Positions 35,719-46,580 of a stretch of DNA of 64,000 nt are shown piece by piece. Source of the stretch: Doryteuthis pealeii (taxonomy: Eukaryota > Mollusca > Cephalopoda > Myopsida > Loliginidae); NCBI GenBank assembly GCA_023376005.1, contig CM042151.1, positions 78,328,696 through 78,392,695 of the forward strand, given 5' to 3'. The position numbers and the translations under genes were made by a program. Within the stretch, counting starts at the first letter, position 1. Every line of letters starts with the position of its first letter. The notes under the pieces were generated by a model. The model saw only the letters and a program-made list of their open reading frames with translations, had not been told where the DNA came from and ran no database searches.

Positions 35719-35836
35719 GGCTGAACTTGCATAAAGGTGTTAAAACCCTAACCCCCCCCCTAGTTTTATTACAAAATTTGTGGGTTCTGTTTTTTCTGGG
35801 TTACCCTAATTTTGACACCTTTGTGCAAGTTCAGCC
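35719..35836. mobile_element. MITE with telomere-like interior, 118 bp, 8-bp target duplication
   Basis: The ends are GGCTGAACTTGCATAAAGGT and the complement ACCTTTGTGCAAGTTCAGCC. Flanks are ATAATTTA at 35711-35718 and 35837-35844. The Z paralogue near 53112 is empty. The interior holds AAACCCTAACCCC. Confidence 0.9.
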
Positions 35837-36039
35837 ATAATTTAGTAATAATTCTTTTTCTTTCTTTCTAAGTGACAATTTTGAGTTTGTTTACACATTC
35901 AGATTTTATATAAAAAATAAAGTTTTTCCAAATTTTCTTTGAGATGAGAAAATCGTTGACTTTAACGGCATATCAACTCTATGAGCGGTTGAAAGTAGCC
36001 AAATAGTTAAATTTCCATTGAGCAGTTCATATAAATTTT

Positions 36040-37203
36040 AAAATTGAAAATGAAATGAAAATTTGAATATTTTTTCTAAGAGAAAAACAGGTAAAATAAT
36101 AAATATATACTTACTTTTTATTCTAATAGGTAGAAAAAGTTGAAAAAGAAATTGTTACGCCTAAAAAAATTTAAAAAAAACAAAAAAAAAAAAACAACAA
36201 CAAAAAAAAAAACAAACAATAGTTTTACTGAGAAGCGTCTCTTTGTATAAAAACAAATATGTCAGTTTTGCTCTTCCGTATATTCTAAGAATCACACATT
36301 ACTATTCAACAATAAAAATTAGAAATTCTTTAAAAATATTAATATATCGTGGATCAGACAAATTTTTAGTTCACCTGAATTCTAAAATTCATATATTTGA
36401 ATATCGGAGAAAAATTCGATTTGTACACACAAAAAAAGATTTTTAAACATTAAAAAAAAAAAAAATATTTAAGCAGACAAAAGATTGAAATTCTCTTAAA
36501 AATTAATTACTTAAAATTTTTTTTCTCGACGATTTAATAGAATATAGTACATATCAATTAAAAAAGCCAAAAAAATAAAGTTTTTAAATAATAATATGAT
36601 ATTTTTTTGCACTTTTTATTTCCGATTTCATTAAATATATTGTGGATCGGACAAATTTTTAGTTCACCTGAATTCTAAAATTCATATATCTAAATATTGG
36701 AGAAAAATTCGTTTTGTACACACACAAAAATGATTTTTAAACATTAAAAAACAAACAACAAATTATTTAAGCACACAAAAGACTGAAAATCTCTTTAAAA
36801 TTAATTTCTTTAAAAAAATTTTTTCTTGACAATTTAATAGAATATAGTATATATCAATTAAAAAAGAAAAAAAAAGTTTTCAAATAATATTATGACATTT
36901 TTTTTGCACTTTTTATTTTAGAATTCATGAATTTTTACTACAAAAACTACTGCATTGTATACTATACAATTTTTGGGATATAGTTATTCAGACTCTTATC
37001 TTTATAGAAAAAAAGGAAAAAAGTTTTCTGACGGTTCATTTTTTTATCTCATAAAGTAAAATAGGAGTGGGGTAGACCTTCTAAAAAAATATTTCTCCTA
37101 ATATATTTTAGGAAAAAACTATTTCAGATATATTTACATCCAAAGGTAAATAGTTATGGAAATATTCGGGAAAATCAGACTATTAACTGATTTTTCATAG
37201 AAT

Positions 37204-37234
<31 letters not shown>

Positions 37235-37487
37235 TATCGTAACATGTCTTTAGCTACGTTAAATTTCAGTTGATTTAACAGTGCAAAAATGAAAACATTG
37301 TTTTTCAATCATAATTTTCATTATTTCTGTAAGCTGAAAAGATTAAAAAAAACGATCAGGAGCTTGTTTAATGTTTCTTCTTTCGAATGGAAAAACATTT
37401 TTCAAGATAATATTAATTTTTATGCAAGTTTCATTGTGTTAAATATGGGGAGGGGGTAAATTTCACAATGTAAATTGGTGGTACCTA
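36040..37487 (-). mobile_element. Family Y element, near-complete, reversed
   Basis: It ends GGTGGTACCTA at 37477-37487, preceded by 'GGTAAATTTCACAATG'. It shares 'GAAGCGTCTC' (36232), 'GTCAGTTTTGCTCTTCCGTA' (36259) and 'TTCACCTGAATTCTAAAATT' with the copy at 49235. Part of the interior (36360-36470) is repeated at 36640-36770. The distal end is indistinct. Confidence 0.6.
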
Positions 37488-37589
37488 TAGCATTCATTGT
37501 ATGTTAGTCGTTCATATATACGTTTTTTTTTTGTTTTGTTGGTCCTAAAGAGTTTCTTTTTTAATTTTTTACCCATGGTCTTATCGAAT

Positions 37590-37790
37590 ACAAATTACTC
37601 TTAAACACAACTATTTGATCCATATACAGTACCTTAAAAGGTACTACCAGTCTGGATCAGAGTGGACTTGCTAATAATGACAAGGAATAGGTACTCCACC
37701 AATCTCATAAACTGCAGTCTCAACATAAGTTACAGATTAGTGTTATACTCAAGACACAAATTTTCATATTTTCCATCTTTAGTTTATTAT
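37590..37790 (+). repeat. V-block repeat, short form
   Basis: It resembles 18940-19110 (TACTACCAGTCTGGATCAGA, 'CTGCAGTCTCAACATAAG'). Confidence 0.55.
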
Positions 37791-37832
37791 TTGTAGAAAC
37801 TTAAATTTTCTTAAAATTTTTATTTTTGCCAT

Positions 37833-38954
37833 TGATATGTTGTAATGAATAATAAAATGGCGGTTGCCGACTGTTTTAAAAAAGAGGGGGGAGTAAGAAT
37901 TCCAAAAATGCAGATGCTGAATTAAAAAATCGAGCGACAAAAAGAAGAAGCGGGAATTCAGAAGTTTTGAGGATAACAAGCAAGTAGTCGTCACGCAAAC
38001 AAGTCAGCTCCATTATCGGAAAATGAAAGAAGATAAAATATGAACTGTTAAAACAAGAACATATAAAAAAAGGACTTTGCCCAGTATGCTGTTCTACATT
38101 TCTGTAACTTTATTTAATACAGGTTATTTTAATACAACTTCTTTATTTTTCCATTGTGTTGAGTCATGTTTGAAGTTAGTAAGATGTGTACAACATATAT
38201 ATAAAATATATATAACACACAACTTACTACAATGTAAAGGGTTTAGTAGCAGGCGTATGGTGGCGAAAGGAAAAACAAACACGTTTTAAATTTCAAAAAA
38301 TTGTATTAAAAACAAAAAAGGTTACTGTTGGAAATGATATAAGCAGAAAGTCTGATGTTTGGTGGTCGAGTCGGTTGTGGTGTCAGTAGTGCTGAAGGCA
38401 GAAAGTTTGGTATTTTGTTGGTAGGAAGTTCACGATTGATGGCTGATGACTGTTGATGGTAGTCAACTGGTAGTTGTTTGCCCCTTTAAAGCTTTGTCGG
38501 TTGTCAGGATGAAAGATGGTGGAGGGGCTGATGCGATATCAGCTGTTTTGGATGTAGCAGTGTTCTCGGCTGTCTGGTGTAGTGGTTAGCTTATGGGTGC
38601 TTACTTCTGTGTTCTCAACTCAGTTGTCTGTTCCCGCTGACTCTGAGTGTCAGTCTTTCAAAGTTGGGTTTATATACATTTTCAGCTTGGGATCAACTTT
38701 AGTTTTTTTTTTTACCGCCAAAGGTGACAGATTAGCCGAAAATTGAAAATTCTGATTTTATTTTGATACCTTGTTTTCAAGATTCGCGCATTTGTTGATC
38801 TTAGGTGCATAGAGAGTTTTTTTAAAATTTAGCTAAAAGCCATGGCTCTGTCAACATCCGATGGGTGAATTTGTTAGCATTTTGTATTGTGGTGTGTGGG
38901 TATATTGAGTTTGGTGACATTTTGTGAATTGGAAGATATCTTTGTGTATATAAA
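37833..38954. mobile_element. Unclassified ~1.1-kb insertion flanked by CCAT
   Basis: CCAT lies at 37829-37832 and 38955-38958. The continuous form 'TTTTTGCCATCAGTAATTAA' is seen near 54551. The insert is GC-richer at 38340-38660, and a TATA-like 'TTATATACATTTTC' lies near 38670. The ends are not canonical TG...CA, so LTR status is unproven. Short frames have no recognised motif. Confidence 0.45.
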
Positions 38955-39084
38955 CCATCAGTAATTAATTTTTTTGAAGTGATTTGATAAAAAAAAAATA
39001 CTGTTCATTTTTATTTTATATTTTTTACATTTCCTTTTTTTTTTTTTATATGAACAAGATGCTTGATAGGTGATTGATTTTTAA

Positions 39085-39770
39085 TGGCAGTCAACTGTCC
39101 AGGGTCATTCTATGCCATGAGGTTATCTAATCTATTTAAACAGATCTATTTGATCCATAGACAGGACTCTATACAGTGAGATTATCACTCTGGATCAGAG
39201 TGGAACTGGAAATAATGGCAATGAATTGGAAGTAACATGAGAATGTTCTTATAATACGTTAGAAGGCTCAGAGTAACCTTCCAACGTGGGTACATATATG
39301 TACATAAAATAATCTGACAAAGAAGTTATATATAATAACAAATGCAGATTTTATTTGTCTAAGCACAAGGAGAACATACATACATGACAAGACACAATAC
39401 AATACAGAACAGGTAGGACTAAGTCCTAAAGAAGTGATAAAAAGTTCATGAAGGAATGTCACTTACTGCTGGCTGGTTGGTCAGGGGCAAGACATCCCCT
39501 CCACTTAATGGACATAGACACCATGTGTTTATGCCATGTGTAGTCATTGCTGGACCGAGGGAGAGAGACTGAGAATTCCCGGGCTACAGCTTAAATAACC
39601 CAGCCACCTATAGGTAAAAACCTGGCGGCAATGGAAAATAACTCTTTTGGACTCATGACCATCCCCCCATGGGATGACAATCGCTACAGTAGTCTACAGA
39701 TTTCCAAAACAAGAGCCTCAACATCTGATGCTGTTTAGTGTCATACCTGGGATATTCCTCTTCATATGGA
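39085..39770 (+). repeat. V-block repeat, long copy 2
   Basis: It carries the same inserted segment as copies 1 and 3 but no LTR, so it gives the empty site for the LTR at 20046. Confidence 0.65.
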
Positions 39771-40530
39771 TCTTACTCCTCTGCAGAGGATACAGTCAGT
39801 GAATTCTAAGTCCAATGGAGTGGGCAGTGAAAAAGAGTGTTGGATTGGCTCCATACCTCAGCAAGCCACCAGTAGAATTAATAAGCACAAATAAAATTAT
39901 AAAGAAAAGGCACATATACAAGTTACCATGTTTATTACATGTAACATAAAAAACAATGTTGTACAAAAGTACCAAGTTCTACTCATAGTTCTAATTCTCC
40001 CTCACTGAGGGGTGTCTTCTTTGAAAGTTTTTAGAGGTTTATGCTCTCTCACCATAGAGGTTTGGTCTGTAGTCCCTTAATGTTTGGATTTATGTTAAGC
40101 AAATTTAAGTCAATTAAAGAAGCATTGTCATTAATGGGTCTCAGAGTATTTTTACCTAATAGAGTTCCATTAATGGTTAAACTGTGTGTAACTGCCGCTA
40201 AACCGACTAGTTAATTATTTTTTTTTTATATAATTATTTTGTTTATAAAAATTAACTACAAGAGTATTCAATTTAGGGTAGTTAATGGGTTTAATACCAT
40301 TTGGTGCTGACCACTAGTTTCTGCGGTCTATGAACTCTAATCGGAAAAGGGTAAGGGGAAGTCAGAATTTCTTTTATGGCAACTGGTTGAATAAGGCAAA
40401 AATGGTAAGAGTTTCTATTTCTTTGAAGAGTTTTCTATTTCTTTGAGGATTTTCGGATTTCTTTAAAAATTATTTGTTGTATACGTCATTAAATGCTATT
40501 TGTTTTTCCTTGTAGAATTTCACGGTGTTT
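39771..40530. other. Duplicated block and unique AT-rich DNA, no gene seen
   Basis: 39771-40110 matches 21300-21660. 40110-40530 shows no recognisable feature. Confidence 0.35.
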
Positions 40531-40534
40531 ATTA

Positions 40535-40768
40535 AAACGGACCATATAACCTTTAAGCACCCTATCTGTGATCTTGATTCATAAGGACATGCTTTCATTT
40601 ACACAGTCAAAATCCGGTTGTTTGTTAGGGGTTAGGGTTAGGGGTTAGTTTTATAATTTAAAAAAAAACTCTAAAAATCGTCTGTTAACAAACAGCTGGA
40701 TTCTGATGGTGTAAATGAAAAACATGTCCTTATGGATCGAGATCCTTAAAGGTTATATGATCCAATAA
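40535..40768. mobile_element. Inverted-repeat element with telomere-like interior
   Basis: The ends are GGACCATATAACCTTTAAG and its near-complement CTTAAAGGTTATATGATCC. The centre at 40625-40650 is TTAGGGGTTAGGGTTAGGGG. The exact borders and target duplication are unclear. Confidence 0.7.
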
Positions 40769-41137
40769 ACTTAATAACATCAGTAAAGAATCATGATGCC
40801 ATCCCTTCGTTTAAGACCAGTAGGCAGTTAAACTGGGTAGGAATAATTGCTGACATATAACTGCAAATTAGATGTATTAAAAATAGTAATTTGAAGCTAT
40901 AATTATTTAATAGTAGTTATTGTTACTTGAAAGCATTTAACTGCAAAAGAATGACTATTATTAAATAGAAATAAGTACTTGAAACCATATAATCATTAGT
41001 ATTAGATATTAGTGACCTGATCTGAATGTTGGATTGGGTATACCAGGCTCAGAACCTCGGCAAGCAGCAAAATAATTAATAAGGTACACAAATAAAATTA
41101 TAAGGCAAAGGCTCACATACAAGTTACCATGTTTATT

Positions 41138-41937
41138 ACATGTAATATATACTACATTTTTGTGTGACTTTCTGCACGACAGTATGAAAGTAAAAAAACA
41201 GGCTTATGGTTTGTTTGAGATGGTGATAGCTGACAATTTGGGAGAATAAATGCTTAATTGAAGTCATACCTAATTGAAATTTAATTAGTTGATAATTAAT
41301 AAATTAGGCGAGAATATCTGTTTAAATGTAAAGGCGTAAACAAATTGAGAAAAAGTTGATTTCTGTATGTACATTTCAGCATATCATGCCTCATCAGCAG
41401 AGATAAATTTCAATTAGGTATGACTTCAATTAAGCACTTATTCTCCCAAATTGTCGGCTATCGCCATCTCAAACAGACTGTAGCATTAGTTTCGTATTTG
41501 CCTGGGAGAGTTGTCTGCCCGTTGAGTTTGCTGGTGCCCGCTAGGGGCTATAGTATTTAAGCGCCTGGTTCAAAATGCTTCTCTCTCTTTTCTGTTCCAG
41601 TAACCACGAGACACATGGGGTAGACACGGTCTACCCCTTCTCGTTGGGGCTTTTGGCCCCCCTTACATTACTGTAAGTTATTAACACAGCATGGACTATC
41701 CCTAGTCTCATGTCTGTGGCTTTTATGTATATTCTTGTACCATTCATGAATGTGTATTTATCTTTCTAGATGTAACTTTGTTTTACCTATGTATTATGTA
41801 TCTTGTTATATCTATGTGCTGTACCATATTAAATGTTTTGTCTGTCAAACCTTGTCGGAGTCTTGTATTCAAGTATAACTTTTAACCTTTCTTACAAGAC
41901 CATAAACCTGTTTGTTTACTTTCACATGTAATATATA
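41138..41937. mobile_element. Inverted-repeat element flanked by a 14-bp direct repeat, split by a solo LTR
   Basis: ACATGTAATATATA lies at 41138-41151 and 41924-41937. Inverted arms (GAAAGTAAAAAAACAGGC at 41186 and the complement ending at 41923) continue for ~98 bp through 'GAGATGGTGATAGCTGAC'. The LTR at 41479-41896 interrupts the right arm. The empty site is at 39935 (ACATGTAACATAAAAAAC). The 34 bp at 41152-41185 have no counterpart on the right. Confidence 0.72.
41479..41896. mobile_element. Solo LTR, 418 bp, 4-bp target duplication
   Basis: It is TGTAGCA...TCTTACA, flanked by AGAC at 41475-41478 and 41897-41900. Excision restores the symmetry of the surrounding inverted repeat. A TATA-like 'GTATTTAAGCGCC' lies near 41549. 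No internal retroelement coding is seen. Confidence 0.85.
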
Positions 41938-41979
41938 TAAAAAAAAACAATGTTGTACAAAAGTACCAAATTGTACTTA

Positions 41980-42320
41980 CAGTCCTAAATCTCCCTCACT
42001 GAGGGGTATCTTCTCTGAAAGTTCTTAGAGGTTTATGCTCCCTCACTGACGGGGTCTGGTCTGTAGTCTCGTAATGTCTTGATTTAGTATTATGTTAAGG
42101 ACCTTAGTATTGAGCAATTTTAAGTCAAAGAAGCACCTGAATTTCTAAATTGGCTCTGATATCATTCAAACAACATAATGATACAATCTAATAATAAACA
42201 AACATGTAAGAATTGCATTGACAATTGACTAAACCAGTGATCTAGTATGATCACAACTGGTAGCGGGGATAAGCGGAACTGCTGCCTTACAAGAAAACCC
42301 AGCTGTAACTGGTATGGTGA
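41980..42320. other. Duplicated block, no gene seen
   Basis: It matches 21500-21840. Confidence 0.4.
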
Positions 42321-42662
42321 TGAAAATTGTCCACCAGCTTCTCTTTCTCTTCTTCTTCTTCTTCTTCTACTTCCTCTTTCGCTCTCTCGACACTCTGTTA
42401 CTGAAGAAAAAAAATGCAGTGCACCATTCAGGCCAAAATGGGTCGCTTTTATAGCCGAATAAAAGTTGCAATGCACCATGGGTAGTCACCCATAATGCCT
42501 TGCAACCTCTATAAAAAGTTCACACAGCCCCCTCCAACTTCTTGACACTTCTTACTCAGACTGGATACAATGGCATACCACATTCCCTCTTCCCCCATGG
42601 ATAGTTTCGTAGGCCAGGCACCGAGGACGCTTTGAGTCAGGTAAGTTCGACTCGTTACTACA
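42321..42662 (+). mobile_element. Solo LTR, 342 bp, 5-bp target duplication
   Basis: It begins TGAAAATTG and ends CGTTACTACA. Flanks are GGTGA at 42316-42320 and 42663-42667. The empty site is at 21839-21850. A TATA-like CTATAAAAAG lies near 42509 and a (CTT)n run at 42350-42369. The frames here on both strands are incidental. Confidence 0.82.
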
Positions 42663-43146
42663 GGTGACAAGAAGAGTTGGTTCAGTGACTGTATCATAAT
42701 GAGACTAAACAAAAATAATTAAACTAAAGAAAGGACTCCTTTCTCTATCATTCTTAAGACAACATGTTTATTTTGCCAGTAATATCCAAATTGACCAGTT
42801 CAGATTTCTACATCATTTATTCAATTCATAAAAATATATTAAAATTATAAAGAATGGAAGAAAGAAAATAGAATTGATACTAAAGTGAGTCAAAAGTTTT
42901 GCAATATTTTCATATGTACTAGTTTGTGATCTGTATACCATATGACTGAAACAGTTCAAATCATAGTGGTATCACAATAATTAAAATTCTTTCTCTGTCA
43001 TCATTAAGACAAGATGTTTATTTTGCCAGTCATATCCAAATTGATCTTTTCATATTTCTCAGTTAAAATACAATTTCCATTTCCTTTATTCATGAAAATA
43101 TATTAAGATTATAAAGAATCTCAGAAAGAAAATTATGTTAAAAAAA
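42663..43146. other. Duplicated block, no gene seen
   Basis: It matches 21840-22050 twice in succession (42690-42960 and 42975-43140), sharing 'GACAACATGTTTATTTTGCC'-type text. Confidence 0.4.
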
Positions 43147-43149
43147 AAT

Positions 43150-43618
43150 TTGGCTGACTTCTGAAGATGGTCGGAAAATTTAAACGGAAAGTTTTTTGGT
43201 GGTCTCCAATTTACAGTTTAACTACAGTCTATGAATTAACATTTTGGGTTACAGTTTTAGGGGATTAAGGTTGTTTTTAATTACGTATTGCTTAAAAAAT
43301 AAACAACAAAAAACTTACTATACATTTAATTAACCATTTAAATTAATTATTGAATCTATTATTGAGACAGTTGGTTGTGTTAGTATTGCAATGTATAATT
43401 TCAATTAAACTTAGTTGTAAAAAATATTTTTCAACATTAGATGTATAGTAATTTGGGCTTTTTGTTGTTTATCTTTTTAAGCAATACGTAATTAAAAACA
43501 ACCTTAATCCCCTAAAACTGTAACCCAATTCGCAAAATGTTAATTCATTGACTGTAGTTAAACTGTCACCAAAAAACTTTCCGTTTTAATTTTCTGACCG
43601 TCTTCAGAAGTCAGCCAA
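43150..43618. mobile_element. Foldback element, ~470 bp, arms ~165 bp
   Basis: The ends are TTGGCTGACTTCTGAAGA and TCTTCAGAAGTCAGCCAA. The arms share 'GGGGATTAAGGTTGTTTTTA' and complement. The empty site is near 22070-22090. A half copy lies at 52199-52535. Confidence 0.85.
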
Positions 43619-43717
43619 AACTTTTCTATGCAAAGATAAAATTACCTTAGAAAAAAGACTTAATCCATTGACAAAAAGAGGTTAAATAAAAAATAACGGA
43701 CCTAAATTCCACCATCG

Positions 43718-43765
43718 TTTTTTTACAAAATTTGTGGGTTCTGTTTTTTCTGGGACACCCTAATT
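43718..43765. mobile_element. Fragment of telomere-motif MITE end
   Basis: It reads 'TTTTTTACAAAATTTGTGGG', 'TTCTGTTTTTTCTGGGACAC', joined directly to a truncated copy of the 22138 foldback start. Confidence 0.6.
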
Positions 43766-44039
43766 TACTAAACAAAAGTTCATAATTACCAAACTGGGAA
43801 CTCTTTCACAAGAGGCGGAGTAGTTTTTTGTCAACATCTCGCTGAGTGGATATGAAATTTATATGCAAAGAAAAAGGAACAGAGACTATCAGACTGATTT
43901 ATGATCTGGTTTATTCTAGTAAGTAAATGAGTGTCATTCTGTCGGTCATTATACCAATGAGAATATATGTATTACTATACACTGTGTGTTTGAAGGTTTT
44001 GTTTATTGCCTTGACATACTTGCTTAAAAACTGTACTTG

Positions 44040-44304
44040 CATGTATATTTTTAAATTGGAATCTTAAAAAAATGTTGTTTGACATATTTAACAACTCTGT
44101 GCTCACATGATGTTTTTAAGTTGATCTTGCTGAAATTGTATATCTACTCACTTTATAAAAGGATGTTTTCTCTCAGTGTGTGTTTGTAAATATGTTCCAT
44201 ATGTGCAGTGAAAACTCTGATTCTCAGGTCACCAACATTAAATTTTCTACATGTGTTTACATGTGCAACACATTTAAATATACTGATCTACACAGACTGG
44301 TTTC
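44040..44304 (-). pseudogene. Fossil zinc fingers 3' of the array
   Basis: It is the same decayed finger text as 27000-27215, nearly identical between the two loci. Confidence 0.55.
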
Positions 44305-45471
44305 TTAAGGTGTCACTGCAGCATGTTTTGTCATGTGTCGTTCTAAATCAAAATTTCGTGAAAATGCAGATCCACATACATCACATGTGTAGGGTTTCTC
44401 TCCTGTGTGTGTATGCATATGTCTTTTTAAACTGGAACTCACTGTAAATGTTGATCCACAAATTTCACAACTATACGGTTTCTCTCCAGTATGTGTTCGC
44501 ATATGTCTTTTTAAATGGTAATTCTCTGAAAATGCTGATCCACACAGTTCACAATTATAGGGCTTCTCACCCGTGTGTTTTCGCATGTGTGCATTCAAAT
44601 GTGAACTATTTGAAAAGGCTGATTTACACACTTCACAAATATATGGCTTTTCTCCAGTATGTGTTCGCATGTGTTTTTTCAAATTGGACTTCTGTGAAAA
44701 TACTGATTCACATATTTTACAAGCATAAGGTTTCTCACCAGAGTGTATTCGCATATGTATTCTTAGTTCTGATTTTCTTGAAAATGCTGATCCACATAGT
44801 TCACAACTGAAGGGTTTCTCTCCAGTGTGTCTTTGCATGTGTACCGTTAGATATGATTGCATTGAAAATGCTGATCCGCATACTTCACAAGTGTACGGTT
44901 TCTCTCCTGTGTGTGTTAGAATATGCCTTTTTAGATATGATTTGTATGGAAAAGCAGATCCACACTCTTCACAACTGAAGGGTTTTTCTCCAGTGTGCAT
45001 TCGCATGTGTATCGTTAAATATGCTTTACTTGAAAATGCTGATCCACATATTTCACAAGTGTAAGGTTTCTCACCAGAATGTGTTCGCACGTGTATTTCT
45101 AGATCTGATTTCCTTAAAAATGCTGATCCACATACTTCACAACTAAATGGTTTCTCTCCCGTGTGTCTTCGCATGTGTACTTTAAGACCTGATTTTCTTG
45201 TAAATGCTGATCCACATACTTCACATGTAAAGGGTTTCTCTCCTGTGTGTGTTCGAATATGTATTTCTAAAGCTGATTTGCAGGGAAATGCTGATCTACA
45301 CACTTCACAGGTGTAAGATCTTTCTCCAGTATGCATCTCCATGTGTGCTTTTAACATGAAATTGTTTGAAAATTCTAATCTGCACACTTCATAAGAGCTA
45401 TGCAAGTTTTCAGTAAATGTCTTTGTCAGCTCATCTGAAAAAATTATTCTCCATATATTTACATCTGACAA
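44305..45471 (-). CDS. C2H2 zinc-finger protein, 12 intact fingers (best preserved)
   Basis: This array presumably encodes a nuclear DNA-binding protein of unknown target. The frame encodes a short leader ([20 protein letters not shown]), a degenerate first finger with Tyr in place of the first Cys, then twelve complete fingers with TGEKP or SGEKP linkers, and the tail HAAVTP. Helix positions differ among fingers (for example [40 protein letters not shown]), suggesting a long recognition site. The frame begins at a TTG just after a TGA, so this is not the true start. The first in-frame ATG is about residue 39, and an upstream exon is likely given the acceptor-like site at 45506. It is closely related to the 27-kb gene, with one extra finger. 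No effector domain is visible. Confidence 0.85.
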   Translation of the reverse strand: MSDVNIWRIIFSDELTKTFTENLHSSYEVCRLEFSNNFMLKAHMEMHTGERSYTCEVCRSAFPCKSALEIHIRTHTGEKPFTCEVCGSAFTRKSGLKVHMRRHTGEKPFSCEVCGSAFLRKSDLEIHVRTHSGEKPYTCEICGSAFSSKAYLTIHMRMHTGEKPFSCEECGSAFPYKSYLKRHILTHTGEKPYTCEVCGSAFSMQSYLTVHMQRHTGEKPFSCELCGSAFSRKSELRIHMRIHSGEKPYACKICESVFSQKSNLKKHMRTHTGEKPYICEVCKSAFSNSSHLNAHMRKHTGEKPYNCELCGSAFSENYHLKRHMRTHTGEKPYSCEICGSTFTVSSSLKRHMHTHTGEKPYTCDVCGSAFSRNFDLERHMTKHAAVTP

Positions 45472-45497
45472 TCAGGTCGATTCACTCCTCTTCTGCA

Positions 45498-45525
45498 ATT
45501 CATATCTGTTAATGAAAAATAAATA
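45498..45525 (-). promoter_or_regulatory. Conserved splice-acceptor-like site
   Basis: The minus strand reads T-rich tract, 'TTAACAG', 'ATATGAATTGCAG'. Confidence 0.45.
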
Positions 45526-46129
45526 TTATTAAATAAAAGAGGATAAGGATGTATTCTTTATAATTATAAATCTATAAGACAGTCAATCTTTCAATAAATT
45601 CTAGCCAATTTCATATTTGATAATCATAAATAGAATCTTTTACAACTTTTCCCCAGAGAAAATTATATAGAATATAAATTGAATATGTGTAGTTTCTATC
45701 AAAAGAAACAAAAATGACAGAGAATGTCTATCTCAGAAATATAATAGGAAATTAAGTATTTTTTAATATCTCAAAAAACAAGAAGAATGAAACATGAGAG
45801 AAATAGCTTGGCACATATGAGATGGTATGATGATGCCTGTCAAAAATCTTTAAAATAATTTTACTGATAATTTTGCTTGCTTTCCACTGATAAATTTCTC
45901 AAGGAATTTGTTAAATTTGAAATTAATTGATATTTTATGGAATTAGACCAGAAGCATAGAACATGCAGACTTTTCAGCCAAACTTCATATTTGAAGTTTA
46001 AGGTTTCTCACACTCCCAAAGTTGATTCAAGTGAAAAACACATATTCGAAAAAAAAAAAGAAGTTTCATGAAACAATAATAAAATTATAATATTCCTTGC
46101 CTTGCTGAATTCAAATATCTTTCTTTGAA
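45526..46129. other. Presumed intron, no gene seen
   Basis: It aligns with 28360-28930 and 13590-14180. Confidence 0.5.
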
Positions 46130-46580
46130 TTTAAGGAATTGTTTGAGATATAAATGTTTGATTTTTAATATTTATTTTAAGTAAATATTTGAGATATAAA
46201 TATTTGACATTCAATATTCAATTTAATTTAAGTAAATGGTTGAGGTATAAATGTTTGATATCTAATATTTAATTTAAGTAAATGGTTGAGATATAAATGT
46301 TTGATATTCAATATTTGATTTGAATAAAAGTTTGAGACATAAATGTTTGATATTTAATATTTCATTTAAGTAAATATTTAATATTTAATTAAAGTAAATG
46401 TTTGAAATATAAATGTTTAATATTTAATATTTAATTCAAGTAAATATTTCATATTTAATATTTAATCTAAGTAAATATTTGAGATATGAATATTTGATAT
46501 TTAATATTTGATTTAAGCAAATATTTGAGATATAAAGGTTTGATATTTAATATCTAATTTAAGTAATTGTTTGAAAATTT
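46130..46580. repeat. AT-rich minisatellite, ~45-bp unit, about ten copies
   Basis: This is the third locus of the satellite found at 14180 and 28930. Units contain 'AAGTAAATATTTGAGATATA' and 'TTTGATATTTAATATT'. Confidence 0.87.

Noticed and set aside
38575..38640. Second tRNA-like head ('TGGTGTAGTGGTTAGC')
   Set aside because: It resembles an A box, but no B box or repeated body follows.
42162..42479. 105-residue minus frame rich in Arg/Glu
   Set aside because: It arises from the (CTT)n run inside the solo LTR and crosses the LTR border.
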